Positions 37,106-48,178 of a stretch of DNA of 64,000 nucleotides are shown in pieces; within the stretch, counting starts at the first letter, position 1, and each line of letters opens with the position of its first letter. The notes below the pieces were generated by a model. That model was not told the DNA's origin. It did not search any database and saw only the letters and a program-made list of their open reading frames with translations. The translations under genes were made by a program, and so were the position numbers. Origin of the DNA: Neckera pumila (taxonomy: Eukaryota; Streptophyta; Bryopsida; Hypnales; Neckeraceae); contig OZ018410.1 of NCBI GenBank assembly GCA_963969595.1, positions 26,788,913 through 26,852,912 of the forward strand, given 5' to 3'.

Positions 37106-37899
37106 TGCTTGAAGAGTTGAAGCACATTTTATTTCTTTCTTAGTTTTCAATTCTAACTTTGACCCAAACTTCATTAGTTTTCAATATTAAAATACACCTT
37201 TCAGAAATTTGCTATTTTTTCATGTAGTAATGTATATTAGAAAGTCAAATTCATTTTTTGATAATTAAAAACACCAAAATGAATTTTATACAATTTTTGA
37301 AAATAATGTATTTATAAAAATGATAGTAACTATAAAAATGCTTTAATAGTATGAAATCTTAGCTAAACAATAGTGATAAACATCATTGTGCAATTGGTAT
37401 ACTCCTTAAGCTCACACTAAAAGAAATTCAACACAAAAATTCAGAATTGGTATATTTAAAACATTCAAGATGCTATCTTCAAAGTCTCACAAAAATTACA
37501 ATTTTGACAAATGTGGAAAAAATCAAAATGTAATCAAACTTTGGTTATTAGAGCCGCATTTTTATAGTCAAATTTAAAAGCATTTAAAATCAATATTTAT
37601 GTGAAATTTAAGTTTGTCTCTTTACCATGTTCCTTGGGCTTGGTTTGTCCTTAAAGTGTTTAAAAATGAAACCTATTTGTCTACATTTATTTCCTATTAA
37701 TGTGGGTGAATAATCAATGTCAGAGCAAAAAGACCTTTCTGTAGAAATCATTGCAATAAAACAATATCTTTGCCTCCACAAATTTAATTCCTAAAGGTTT
37801 GAAGGTACAAGATTGACAAGATTTGTCATGAATTGCCATTTCAAGTGTGTTGAATAAAAATAGATTAAAAGATATCTTTTATTTTTCACTGAATTTCAA
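37106..37899. other. AT-rich intergenic DNA, nothing recognised
   Basis: No open frame, repeat pair or RNA structure could be supported. Confidence 0.35.
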
Positions 37900-38922
37900 T
37901 AGTTTGATCAACGGTTTTAATTTTATACTATGATACTATGGGAATGTGTGAAAGATATTGAAACTTTTAATTTATAGATTGTAAGATTATAAGATTATAG
38001 AGTTTTGAATAAGGATTGAAAAAATAAGTTTGCTTATTCCTATCATGATTAATTTCTTTTTGGAGAGAGTTTTTTACACTACATATAGTTTTCTTGCCAT
38101 GGTGTACTAAATTATGATACTTATATACTAACCAAGTTTCTAGAGTAAAAGAGATTTTTGCTCATATTGCCAAAGGTTTATTACCTTGCTAGATTGACAA
38201 AATTCAGTTCAGAATAATTTTTGATCCAAATATTTGATTAATTTTGTTTCTACAAAAGAAAAATATTTTAATACCTTATATAACATCTACTATTATTTGA
38301 AAATGAATGTGCGAAATAGGAATGGAACATTCATGTCTAATTTCTATGTAACACGTACTAAACCAAGGCACCATCCAAGCAAAGATTGTCAAAAGGTGAC
38401 ACATTTTAAGGCAATAAGAAAAAAAGAAAAAAGAAAATTGGAAAACTTAAGCATAAAAAAGTGTACTAGACTATTATGGTGATGTGTGGAAAAAAATTCA
38501 AAAACTTTGACAACACAAAGTGAAAGATATAACGTTTGAAATTACAAGAAAGTTTTTTCCTGACCTTAGATGATATGGGCACCAAACTTTAACTCTTCCG
38601 AGACTAAGTTTTTGGTGCTACTCATGATTATTATTTTGGATAGTTTCATCCTATGTCATGTTGGTTATATAATCGCCAACTTTCAGAAGTATATAAGGAG
38701 TTTTGCACATACTACTTGAAGTTGCCCAAACTGCTCACAAAATTTAGGGTAATACAACTTTTGATCTGAGCACCTAATTGGAAAAAAATTACATCACCAC
38801 CAACGGAATACATGTTCACACATTGTGTAAAAAACTTTGTGCACATTTGACTACAATTGACTTTGTGCACAACAACCCAAGATTTCTTGCATACGTTGAA
38901 TGATGACTTGGTCCTTTTGGGG
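37900..38922. mobile_element. diverged TTAA-type element, right end preserved
   Basis: The right end GACTTGGTCCTTTTGGGG is followed by TTAA (38923-38926). Inside, ATGTGTGGAAAAAAATTC, TTTGACAACACAAAGTGAAA and AAGTTGCCCAAACTGCTC parallel blocks of families A and D and of the remnant at 11380-11930. The left end is uncertain. Confidence 0.5.
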
Positions 38923-38941
38923 TTAATTTCTAAAGGACAAT

Positions 38942-39250
38942 CATTAGGAAAAATTTCAGCCCTCGGAACGGCCGTTAAGCTTTCATTTTTCGGACCCCCG
39001 TAGTACAAATACAAAAAAAATAAAAAATAAAAAATAATTTAAAAATAATTTTTTTGAAAAAAATAATATTAAAATAATATTAAAAAATTAAAAATTAATA
39101 TAATCTGATGTGGCTCTGACATGGCACTAGTGCCACATCAGCACCCAATTTTAAAATAATAATAAATAATAAATAACTTTATTTCCTCTTTATTTGCACC
39201 TAAGGGATCAAAACTCGTAGCCTTTTGGTGGCCTGAAATTTTTCCTAATG
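38942..39250. mobile_element. MITE family E, copy 3
   Basis: The inverted ends are CATTAGGAAAAATTTCAGCC and GGCCTGAAATTTTTCCTAATG. The core is GATGTGGCTCTGACATGGCA with GTGCCACATCAGC. The middle is a long A/T stretch. It lies 16 bases from the end of the previous element. Confidence 0.8.
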
Positions 39251-39749
39251 TAGAATTCACACATTTATATTTCTATGACATGAGTCATTTGGGAATCAAA
39301 GGTCACCATGCTCTTCTAGTATATTTGAGAAATCTAATTAGATGCAAAAAAATGTAATTTTAGGTTACGATTTTTACTCACTCTTTCCATCATCTTAGAC
39401 CGATAAGGCATGTAATTGTTCACTCTAGTTGCCCAAAGACTCATACATGCCATCTTTGTTTTCTTAATCTTCTATAACTTGCCCCTTTAGATGCATAAAA
39501 CTCATACCCACATTTGTTTCCCAAAGTAACCTATAAGACAAATCACCAAATTTCCACCATTCATATCGATGTATCATTTATAAACTCATTTTTGAGACAT
39601 TTTCTACAAAGCAATCAAATTTAATCCAAAGTGGGGGAAACTCAAAACCTCTTTCAATTTCTTTCATCTTATATTTTATGGCTATTATACTTGAAATCTC
39701 ATTGAAAAGAGGTGATCATTATTTGATTGATTTTGTTAGTTCCAAGTCT

Positions 39750-39771
39750 TTAGTAGTAGTAGTAGTAGTAT
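39750..39771. repeat. (AGT)n microsatellite
   Basis: About seven AGT units lie directly beside the left end of the long E element. Confidence 0.9.
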
Positions 39772-39773
39772 AT

Positions 39774-40972
39774 CATTACATCTAATCTGAGGCCTCTGGA
39801 AGATCATTTCAATTTGGTTCCCAACGAGGATTGCTATTATATGAGCATAGGAGTACGAGCTCGTGAGCCTAGAATACTACACATCTATGTTATAGGTGTA
39901 TATATTATAGAAACCGTCTATGATTATAGTATATATATATGTTACAAATATCCATATTATAGGTATTTAAGATACATACACCTTCTATAGTGTGTGGAAT
40001 CTATATTATAGGTACCTATCTTGTAGGCTTAATGCTCACAAGCTTGCTTTCTTGGGCTCACATACTAGCACCGTTGGGTTCCCATCTTCACTTCCTTCAC
40101 AAATTCTAGAAGTTGCCAATTATTGAATTCTTCAAGATTGGAAAGCTCGCGAATTTCTTCTCAAGAACAATTATGATTAGTGAGCGGATGGCCAGATTTG
40201 CCACAATGTTCCTAAACCACTATTTAATTAAGTTTCTTTTTTGAAAAATTCGGCTTTACAATGTAAACATTTAGACAAATTCAGCATCTATGTTACATAG
40301 TATCGAAAGCCACTTGCTATGAGTGTGTATAAAGGAGAAGACAAGCTCTTTATACAATTGGGATAGCATCAGGTAAAACAACCCATGTGGGATATATAAA
40401 TTAGGAGTAGTAGGATCTCATTTGCTCATAGTTAACTCAAAAGCAAAAATTTTGTTCAAAGTAGAATTTCAGACCTCATTTAGGCATAGTAGAATAACTC
40501 TTTCAAAATACTTTTAACTAAGATAATGTGGGAAATCAAGCTAACTTTCATTTCCAAAAATCAATTTCAATTTCAAGCCTTCAATAGAAAGTTATGGACA
40601 AAATTTAGAGAGGGGTTTGATTCACAATGGACAATGCATTTCACTATAAAAACAACCTCTCCACCACCCCATCTCACAAAATCTCAATGAATTTATTCCT
40701 TCATTATGCCATCAACATATTTCTTGATGATAGGTGGTCAAATGATAGATTAGTCATCGACTCAATGAATTGTTAATAGATTCTCTGTATTGTCTTGCAT
40801 TTTAATTAATTTACGCTGACATTGCTATCTGCGTATAGGAATTTCCTCGTCTAATGTGGTACTCTTCCGACTACATCAAATTTGTTTCCACAATAGCTAC
40901 CAACAAAAGGTATGATGACGGAAACATCTTAGGGACTCGTAGTCTTCCAATGACCTCAAAAAACATCTAATG
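39774..40972. mobile_element. long member of MITE family E, copy 4
   Basis: The left end CATTACATCTAATCTGAGGC is followed by CTCTGGAAGATCATTTCAAT. The right end GTAGTCTTCCAATGACCTCA is followed by AAAAACATCTAATG. These match both ends of the short E copies, but the body is 1.2 kb instead of about 0.28 kb. The extra part includes a K-family repeat (40285-40620). It could be closer to a parental element, but no transposase frame is visible. Confidence 0.6.
40285..40620. repeat. repeat family K, copy 2
   Basis: It is collinear with 25855-26165 (AAAGCCACTTGCTATGAGTG, CTCATTTAGGCATAGTAGAA, AACTTTCATTTCCAAAAATC, AAAGTTATGGACAAA). Confidence 0.6.
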
Positions 40973-41721
40973 ATGTACATAATCTATAAACAATAACTTT
41001 ACACAAAATTGTAAAATAATTTTCACAAGTATTTCCATACTAAAATGAAAATTGCTCATTTGGAAGATGTAAACTAAATTGTATTCATTTCTATTAAATA
41101 TATATATGGGCCATACCTTAGGAGGTCTTTTTCTAAAAGAAAACTTGAGTTGTTTCTTAAAAATACAACTATGCTAATTATAGACAATTTGAAATCCAAA
41201 AACAATGTAATTGCAATACAATTCATATAATTTGGTTATTATCAATGTTATTATGTTTCTTAGTTGGGATTTTTTAATGTTTTATAGTTAGTGTTTTACT
41301 TCTAATAGGATTTCCTTACAAAATTCTTAATTTTGACTATTTTAAAACTTGTCTCTTCATTTTTGCTCAATATTTTGTCCTTAACTTGATATTTTTCCAT
41401 TGTCTGATTGACTGGTGTTTTTTTTATGAATCCAATTGATGAAACAACAAGATCATTTAATGAAAACTTTGACGAGTGATGTTTGCAATGTGAATCTGGT
41501 CTAGAAGTGGGTCTAAATTTGTTCCTAAGACCCTCCACACTCTTTAACAACCAAGTGAGAACATACCTTTTAAATTGGTGAAATGTAAGATAAATACACT
41601 TTTCTTCTGACCTTGTTATTGAAACTATTCTATTCTACCTAGATTCATGCCTAGACATGTACAATTTTTGAATATGAGAGTCTAAGATCAATTTGGGATG
41701 CACCTTATACTCTGCACATTG
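40973..41721. other. intergenic, no gene recognised
   Basis: AT-rich. An 82-codon minus-strand frame at 41302-41550 has no known motif. Confidence 0.3.
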
Positions 41722-41737
41722 AAAATTTGTCCCGTAC

Positions 41738-41978
41738 TGATAGTTACTTCCAATGAAATCCATGAGATTCCCGGTTCAACACCCCATGCTGACATTGCTC
41801 GCATGGACGCTCTTCATGCTGGTGCACGAGGAGTTGTTGCCTTTGTCCCTCCATTTGCTTATGACGGGGATACCCAAGGTGTATAATTCCCGGGCATTAC
41901 GCTAGGTTGCCTTGGTTGTGTCGTGTCAGTCTAGTTGCGGCCTTTGAAGGCCGTATGTTTCAAAAAAAATAAAAATAA
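41738..41978 (+). mobile_element. retroposed insertion with poly(A)-like tail and 16-bp target duplication
   Basis: The sequence AAAATTTGTCCCGTAC occurs at 41722-41737 and again at 41979-41994 (tail A's overlap its start). Between them, about 240 bases end in CAAAAAAAATAAAAATAAAA. This is the structure left by LINE-driven insertion. The insert reads, up to a TAA near 41886, as a 40-codon tail (EIPGSTPHADIARMDALHAG...) followed by about 75 bases of 3' UTR. It is either a 5'-truncated LINE or a processed copy of a cellular mRNA. I do not recognise the peptide. Confidence 0.8.
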
Positions 41979-41999
41979 AAAATTTGTCCCGTACACATG

Positions 42000-42535
42000 T
42001 GGCTTTCATCCATAAAATACAAGCTCGGAGAACTTGAGAGTCTTTGTCCATATCTAACCAGATCCAACCAAAAATTGAACAACAGGAGGTGCGCTCAGAT
42101 TGTTATTGGGACAATCATGGGTGTAAGCTAAGCTCCGTTGTCTTGTAGCCTAGCCTAGCGTAGCCTAGCGGTGTTCATTGTTGTTCCAGGCTTCACCAAG
42201 GGAACTGAATGACTTTGCTGCAAGGCAGACAAGGCCTGACTCCCTGAGTTGGTCAGCCAGCTTTCATGTGAACATGAAAAATGCCGGACGGACTTCCTGC
42301 AAGGCAAGGACGTCTTGTGCTCTGCCATCACTTCTGCCAACCATCCAGAACATTATTGCAATTTCGTCTGTCAGACAGAAACAAACAAACAAACAAACAA
42401 ACTCAGCTTTGTTACAGTACTGTAGTGAGCATGTAAGTTTAAAACTAATTTTCAGATCGAAAACCCCGAGAAAGGCTTAATTAGCTTAATTAAAGTCATG
42501 ACAAAAGTGAAAGTTACACCAGAGTGGAAAGGGGC
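42000..42535. other. moderately GC-rich single-copy DNA with small repeats
   Basis: It contains TAGCCTAGCCTAGCGTAGCC (about 42146) and a (CAAA)n tract at 42382-42404. A 100-codon plus frame at 42178-42480 spans this tract and has no recognisable domain. Nothing is called. Confidence 0.4.
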
Positions 42536-42873
42536 AGAGCATCTCTATCAGCAACCTGCACAATTCCGGATTCCAATGTGCCATCTTGAATATCAATGCA
42601 ACTGACCCGGGTTTAGGGTGGCGTGGAAGAGGCCGGTGGGACTGGGAGCTCTTTTCCTTTGTGAACTTCAAAGGCTTTGAGAAGAAGGCATTAGATGCCT
42701 GGTGCAGGTCAAATTGTGCGGGGGCACTGTAGCTTGAAGTGTGGTAACAAAATTTTGTTGTGGTCCACGTTGGAAAAACGTCCAAGCCTCCAACTGATGG
42801 GATGGGAAAACTCACCCGGGACACAACAAACCTCTTGTCAGGATAGCATTTTGCGCCCTAGTAAAGATGCTCT
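42536..42873. mobile_element. MITE family F, copy 1
   Basis: The ends AGAGCATCTCTATCAGCAAC and GCCCTAGTAAAGATGCTCTC give an inverted AGAGCATCT. This AGAGCATCTCCA type of terminus is common among hAT-like plant MITEs. It is non-coding, though open for about 110 codons on the minus strand. Confidence 0.55.
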
Positions 42874-42952
42874 CACGAAGCAATTTAGACTGCAAAACTG
42901 AACTGTCATGTTGTAGCCTTTCCAAAGGGTAACCTAATATGACATAGTACTA

Positions 42953-43428
42953 AGAGCATCTCCACCCGTCTGCACCTCAAGGGATGCGCCCGATGGCGGG
43001 TGTCAAGGGTAGGGAAGGGGCTAAGGAGTTACCGCTCCCCCACCAGTACCTTCCACAACGTATTGACCAAGGCATAGGTGGGGAGCTAGCCCACTCCCAA
43101 AAGCTCAAACTTTATTCTTTGGGGGGAGAGGCTTATACCCTGAACCACTCCCATCTCCAAGCCAGTCACACTCCTATCTCCAAGCTAAGACAACAAACAT
43201 AAATAATAAATGGTGGCTGATCACACTTTGCCCTGAGAACAAGGCTAAATCATTAACTTTCTTTGGTTAATTTAGGTGACAGCTGCAACTTGAAGTGTCG
43301 AGGCAGATTTTTTCAAGTGACTTGTGTTGAATATTGACAAAGGTTGCAAATGGTGGGATGCTTATTACTCCCTGGGTGCGCCAAATCATTTGCAGGAGCA
43401 GTGTGGCACGCCCCGGTGGAGATGCTCT
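42953..43428. mobile_element. MITE family F, copy 2
   Basis: The inverted ends are AGAGCATCTCCACC and GGTGGAGATGCTCT, both extended outward by TAA/TTA-like bases. The body of 476 bases is moderately GC-rich and non-coding. A clear 8-base duplication was not seen. Confidence 0.7.
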
Positions 43429-43929
43429 AAGTGCAGGGGGAGTGCATGAAATACCAGAGGGCAGGGGAGCCTCTTCAGTTCTGAGGATGTGCAGCAAATG
43501 TGTGAATGTAACCTTTAATTCAGTAGCTGGATGGGTGCATTGCTGGCTGTTACACTGTCGAAGCTGTGCACTCTAGATAATGATAGCCTACTTGCCTTGG
43601 TAATTGTGACTGCTCACACCTTGGCGTCCATTTCCAGTTTTTTCTCTCCAAAACAAGCTGTGTTATCATCAAGAAGTTGTCCTTGTGGATCTTTCAAAAA
43701 CACTGCACTGGATGTGAACAAGCACTGAAATGGACCTGGCTGGGTGTTGTTGGGAAAATAGCAAGCTTCATCTTCACTGCTGATCTGGTGAGCAGTCGGA
43801 GCACATGCTGAACGCAAGTCACGCAAGGAAGGACAGGCATCATCCCCCCCATGGAATGGCAACAGAGGATTGATATCAACTCAACAACAACACTTGACCA
43901 GCTGAAATGTATCAATGCCTGATTTTCTT
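43429..43929. other. single-copy DNA, no gene recognised
   Basis: Several overlapping open frames of 65-92 codons occur on both strands with no domain similarity I can name. Confidence 0.3.
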
Positions 43930-44205
43930 GATTTTCTTTTTGAAACAAAATGAAATGGAATTTCATTGCCAATAAGAATAGGGTACAAGCCTACCAGCCA
44001 CAAGTGGCATGGCAGGAGGCGACTAACACAACACAGACCACGACGGACAGACCACCCAGAAAGAACAAGGGGGAAACACCCGCCCACAAGCGCAGCGCAG
44101 GGAGAGGCCACGAGGCCACTCGCGGACGGCGAACCCCCCCTTGTACAACGAGCAGCTCACGGAGGCTTAAAGACGAAGCCGGCACTTGGTCCTGAGAGCA
44201 TCCAA
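43930..44205 (-). mobile_element. 5'-truncated LINE-like 3' end (minus strand)
   Basis: Read on the minus strand, a GC-rich segment (GCGAGTGGCCTCGTGGCCTC, CTGTCCGTCGTGGTC) passes into GGCTTGTACCCTATTC, then CAATGAAATTCCATTTCATT and an A-rich tail (TTTCAAAAAGAAAATC). That order (GTAC-rich segment, AATGAAATTCC...TTCATT, poly-A) is typical of plant LINE 3' ends. No reverse transcriptase remains and no clear target duplication was found. Confidence 0.5.
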
Positions 44206-44211
44206 ACTGTC

Positions 44212-44491
44212 CATTAGAAGATATTTGAGGCCTCTAAGAGACTGCGAGTTATCTTGCGTTCCCAGATTGTGGGAATGCAGGATATCTGCTAGTTGATGTG
44301 GTCAAGAGAGTGCCACGTCATTTTCGGGAGAAAAAAAATTGGTCTAAAATGATATTCGGGAGAATTTTTTATTTTTTTTTATTTTTTGGAAAAACAAAAT
44401 TTTGATAGCTCGTATCGGTTGTTCACAGATTTGGCCAGATTGGAGAACAAGACTGAAATGGCCCTCCAATGCCCTCCAATCTCCCCTAATG
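44212..44491. mobile_element. MITE family E, copy 5
   Basis: The ends CATTAGAAGATATTTGAGGC and CCAATCTCCCCTAATG are inverted. The core TTGATGTGGTCAAGAGAGTG CCACGTCA and the GCTCGTATCGGTTGTTCACA block are shared with E1 and E4. Confidence 0.85.
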
Positions 44492-44668
44492 TGTCCTCCT
44501 TCCATCCTCGCGAAGAAGTTGAACTTGCACCGGCACTTCTAGAAGTCAACTATTAGCTTCTGCTGCGCCTCGACTGATCTCCGCTTTTTGTTCACACTAA
44601 TGGCTACAATGCCTGATTTTGCATGAAGACTAAAGACGGTTTGACGTAAAGCAAAGTTTTCTCATTAA

Positions 44669-45588
44669 CCCCTAAATGTATTTGACTATTTTTTCACCAA
44701 AACCGCTCCAAAACTGCCATTTCTAATACAAATACCAAATTTGAGAAAAAAAACCATTTTTGGACAAATGTAACCGTAAGATCTTGTAATGCATTGGTTT
44801 GAGAAGATGTGGAAAAAATTTCAGAATTTTCCACCGTGTAGATTGCAAGATATTAGTATTTGAATTGAGAAGAATCCTTTTTTTGTCCCTGCGAAAATCC
44901 GGGCAGCTGCACTTCACATGGTCAAATTTGTATGAAAAAATGTTGAAAATGGTGGTTACTCTTTGGATTCGTTTTTGAAGTCAACTTGGCTATATTCTTG
45001 AAAAATTTCAGATCATTTGGAATTGTACAACATATAGGAAAAAAATAGTAAGTAGAGAGAAGTAGAGAATGATTCAAAACACGAAATTGCTAAGAATTTA
45101 ATTATGGAATTGAAAAATGCTAATCCCAATGGTTGTAATGTTGTAATGAACAATCTACACCCAAATTTTTTTTATTTTTCAAAAATATTGAATATTGAGT
45201 TAAATAAAGGACTTAAAGTTTATTTTAGAGTAGAGATTCCATAATTACCCACAAACTAAAACTCCTCATAATTTTTATCTCATTAATCAAAATGGAATGA
45301 TTCAAAGCTATACATGTATATATAAATCTAGAGAACCAATTTCAATTTTTTTTTTTTAAAGTTATTATTTAAGAGTTTTTTTAGCTGCCCGCCAAGCACT
45401 AAAAATCACATATCATACAATAACTTTTTAACCATGTGGTCAAAAGCTATGAAAATTGTTGGGCCTTAAAGCTACTCCTCGAGAAAATGTTGTGTGAAAA
45501 TTTCAAAGAAAAAAAATAAAAAATCCATTTGTAGTGAGCTGCCCAAAATTGCTATTTTGCCAAAAAACGGTGTTTGGGCATTTAGAGG
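44669..45588. mobile_element. TTAA element, family C copy 3 (reverse orientation)
   Basis: The left end CCCCTAAATGTATTTG and right end GTTTGGGCATTTAGAGG are flanked by TTAA at 44665-44668 and 45589-45592. The sequence is the reverse complement of C1/C2 (CCACCGTGTAGATTGCAAGA, AATTGTACAACATATAGGAA). 920 bases, non-coding. Confidence 0.87.
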
Positions 45589-45802
45589 TTAATTTATGAC
45601 ATTGTCAAGTTGTCAAGTTGGTTGTCAAGTCATAGAAGTATTAATACCACATTTGAGGACTAAGAGCTTCTCCACCCATTCCCTCTAAACAGGATTGGAG
45701 AAATGGGTTGGCCCAAGCCTGGTAGCTCCCTGGTTGCTTCCGTTCCTCATTCATTCACAGGGAAGGGAACACTTCAAAACAAGACAAAGTCATGCATTAA
45801 TG

Positions 45803-46005
45803 CACTACAAGAGAAAGGGGTGTTTTAAGTATAGTCTTAGTAGTATAGTCTTTTAAGTGATGACCTTTAAGTAAGGTTTTTAGTAAAATATTACTGAAAA
45901 GATTGTCTTTTTAGTAAAATTTTATTAAAAACCTTACTTAAAGGTCATTACTTAAAAGACTATACTACTAGGACTATACTTAAAATACCCCTTTCTCTTG
46001 TAGTG
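45803..46005. mobile_element. CACTA MITE 1
   Basis: The ends CACTACAAGAGAAAGGGG and CCCCTTTCTCTTGTAGTG are a perfect 18-base inverted repeat with the 3-base duplication ATG (45800-45802 and 46006-46008). The 203-base body is almost a complete hairpin (AAGTATAGTC...GACTATACTT), so a transcript would fold and could feed small-RNA production. Confidence 0.92.
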
Positions 46006-46191
46006 ATGACTTGTCATAATCAAGGGCCAAGGAAATGCTATTTGAGTAAAAGAAGTTAAGAAATGGCCCACAAACCAACAAACCCAACAAGATCAAGCTC
46101 GGGTCAAAGCGTGGCGGGGACAGGGAGATAGTGTTTGGAAATCTCATTTTGAAATGATTGGTCTTCTTTTGTCCTTGGCCGAGTCTACGGG

Positions 46192-46433
46192 CACTATAAG
46201 AACCCCGTGTTTTTTGGGATGTTTTCACTATTTTTTGAAATGCATTTTTGTGAACATTAAATAAAACAACCCATGTTTTTATATCAACAATGATGTTCAA
46301 TGAATGATATCATCTTGATGTTTTATTGAACATCATTGTTGATATAAAAACATAGGTTGTTTTAATTAATGTTTATAAAAATGTGTTTCAAAAAATAGTG
46401 AAAACATCCCCCAAAACACGGGTTCTTATAGTG
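46192..46433. mobile_element. CACTA MITE 2
   Basis: The ends CACTATAAGAACCCCGTG and CACGGGTTCTTATAGTG are inverted, and the hairpin extends through ATGTTTTCACTATTTTTTGA and AACCCATGTTTTTATATCAA to the middle. The flanks are GGG and GGT, consistent with a 3-base duplication that has since changed by one base. Confidence 0.85.
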
Positions 46434-46927
46434 GGTGATTCCTTGTGAATGGGTGGCGATGCTCTAAGATAATTGCACCCACCTGCAATCCATTATTAAA
46501 ACTAACCCCTAAAAAAACCTTGCCTAAAATGTACAACCATTATTCATAAGAGTTATGAGGTCATTTTTGAATACACCTATCTTTAACACTTTGAAAATTC
46601 ATAGTTTATCTATTTGGGTCCAAAAATTGCATACAATGAAAATATGAATTCATTTTTTATTCCCAATAAGGCTTTAAAGAACAATATGAACCATTTATGT
46701 TCAATCAAATGCTTCTTTAGGTAATCTTTGTTGTACAATAGTTCCCTAGATAAGATCAAATGTTACCATATGTGAAGGTCTAATTTGGCACTCATGTGCT
46801 TAAATTGAATTTCCACTTCAAATTTCTCAAGGGTCCACGTCACCCACCCCATTGACAAGATGACATGTGACACTTTTTTACAAATTTGACTTAATTTTTG
46901 TTGAATCTAATCTTCACGTAGGGGACA

Positions 46928-47112
46928 ATAGAACTTCTCTTAGTGCATAATATGTAGTAAGAGAGGTTGTACTTTGAAGCATTTATTTGTGAACAGTAGT
47001 TGGAGGCCCCATAGTAAGAGGCCATGTTAGCTAGAGTTTAGTAAGAACCTCTCCAACTGCATAAACCTCTCTTAGTGCATAATCCCCACACTATGCACTA
47101 AGAGAGGTTCTA
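46928..47112. mobile_element. small MITE, family J
   Basis: The inverted ends TAGAACTTCTCTTAGTGCATA and TATGCACTAAGAGAGGTTCTA enclose a 185-base body. A second copy of the end sequence at 47064-47081 forms a tight 18-bp hairpin with 47092-47109 across a 10-base loop. Confidence 0.75.
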
Positions 47113-48178
47113 CTGATTCAGTATATTCGGAAAGCAGGAACTTACTTTCTCACTTATTGGTCAACAAGGTTTAGTTTTTACACAAGCGTGTTGAACAACA
47201 CACTGATCGGTTAACAAGTTCAATTTCCCTGTCAATTGGGATTATCTTTTACCGAAACTTGGGAACCAATGCATCGCGGCAGGTAAGATCTCGACAGTCT
47301 CCAACTGACTCTCCCAACTACCCACGCTAGATGTGCAAAGAAAAGTATTTTTGAGGCATATTCAAATACATCTAACTTAGTTATAAGTTGACAGGAAAGC
47401 ACATCATTCGTCGTCAGTTTGTCACTTTAATTAAATGTCTACTGTAGTATAAAATTGAAGCCTAAGATAAGTTAAGCTTAATAAACTTTAAAATAGTTAA
47501 ACAAATTGCCCTTGCAATGGACTGGAATTCCGTTTCATTTGTTAAAAAATATAAAAATAGTTCCCTGCAATGGAAATTGTCCATGTGTTTCAAAGAAACA
47601 TAAATAAAAAATACAAATTACAAAATAGTTGAACGAAGTGCAAAACAACCTGGCACCGCCTACACGAAGTTCAATACCCATCAATGCAAATTCTGGTGCA
47701 ATGAAAAATTCAAATCTTTCCTCGAAAATTAATGCAAGGCATAGCTCGCTATAACTCCAATCAAATTGGTCAAGCACTCGAGCCTTCACAGAAAGGACCC
47801 GCATTCAATAGTTCTGCATTACTGCAGTTTGAGGCTAAATTAAGTTAAAGCAGGCTTGTGTGAGCTAGAATGGCATTGGGTGAGCCTATCAGTCACTCAA
47901 ATAGACATACAACACTCGCACTCACTATTGTAGATTTTTCAAATTGTGTTTTCAAATTTTCTAGCAAATCCACCAGTTATTCAACTGCGCTGATCATGGA
48001 TATTTAAGTTAGGTACAGTCCCCTATTGAAGACATGAATGTCAACAAGTTCCACCGGATTGAATCAAGTTTTCTTGACCCAGACTCAAAATTTAAAAAAA
48101 CAACAACTTTCAACCAGCTGACATAAATAGTCTAACGGACCTAATTCAGTTAACTTCATAGTCTTTAACCCCTAAGTG
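47113..48178. other. intergenic, no gene recognised
   Basis: There is one 89-codon minus-strand frame (47535-47804) without motifs. No repeat partner was found. Confidence 0.3.

Larger units (their letters stand above)
45661..46470. mobile_element. MITE family F, copy 3, carrying two CACTA MITEs
   Basis: The ends TAAGAGCTTCTCCACCCATT and GAATGGGTGGCGATGCTCTAA are inverted. The internal AAGTCATGCATTAATG, CAAGCTCGGGTCAAAGCGTGG and GAGATAGTGTTTGG blocks are in reverse orientation relative to the copy at 49052-49448. Removing the two CACTA insertions brings it to about 365 bases, the family size. Confidence 0.75.

Noticed and set aside
43991..44185. GC-rich open frames on both strands
   Set aside because: They belong to a LINE-like 3' region, and no reverse-transcriptase or other motif is seen.
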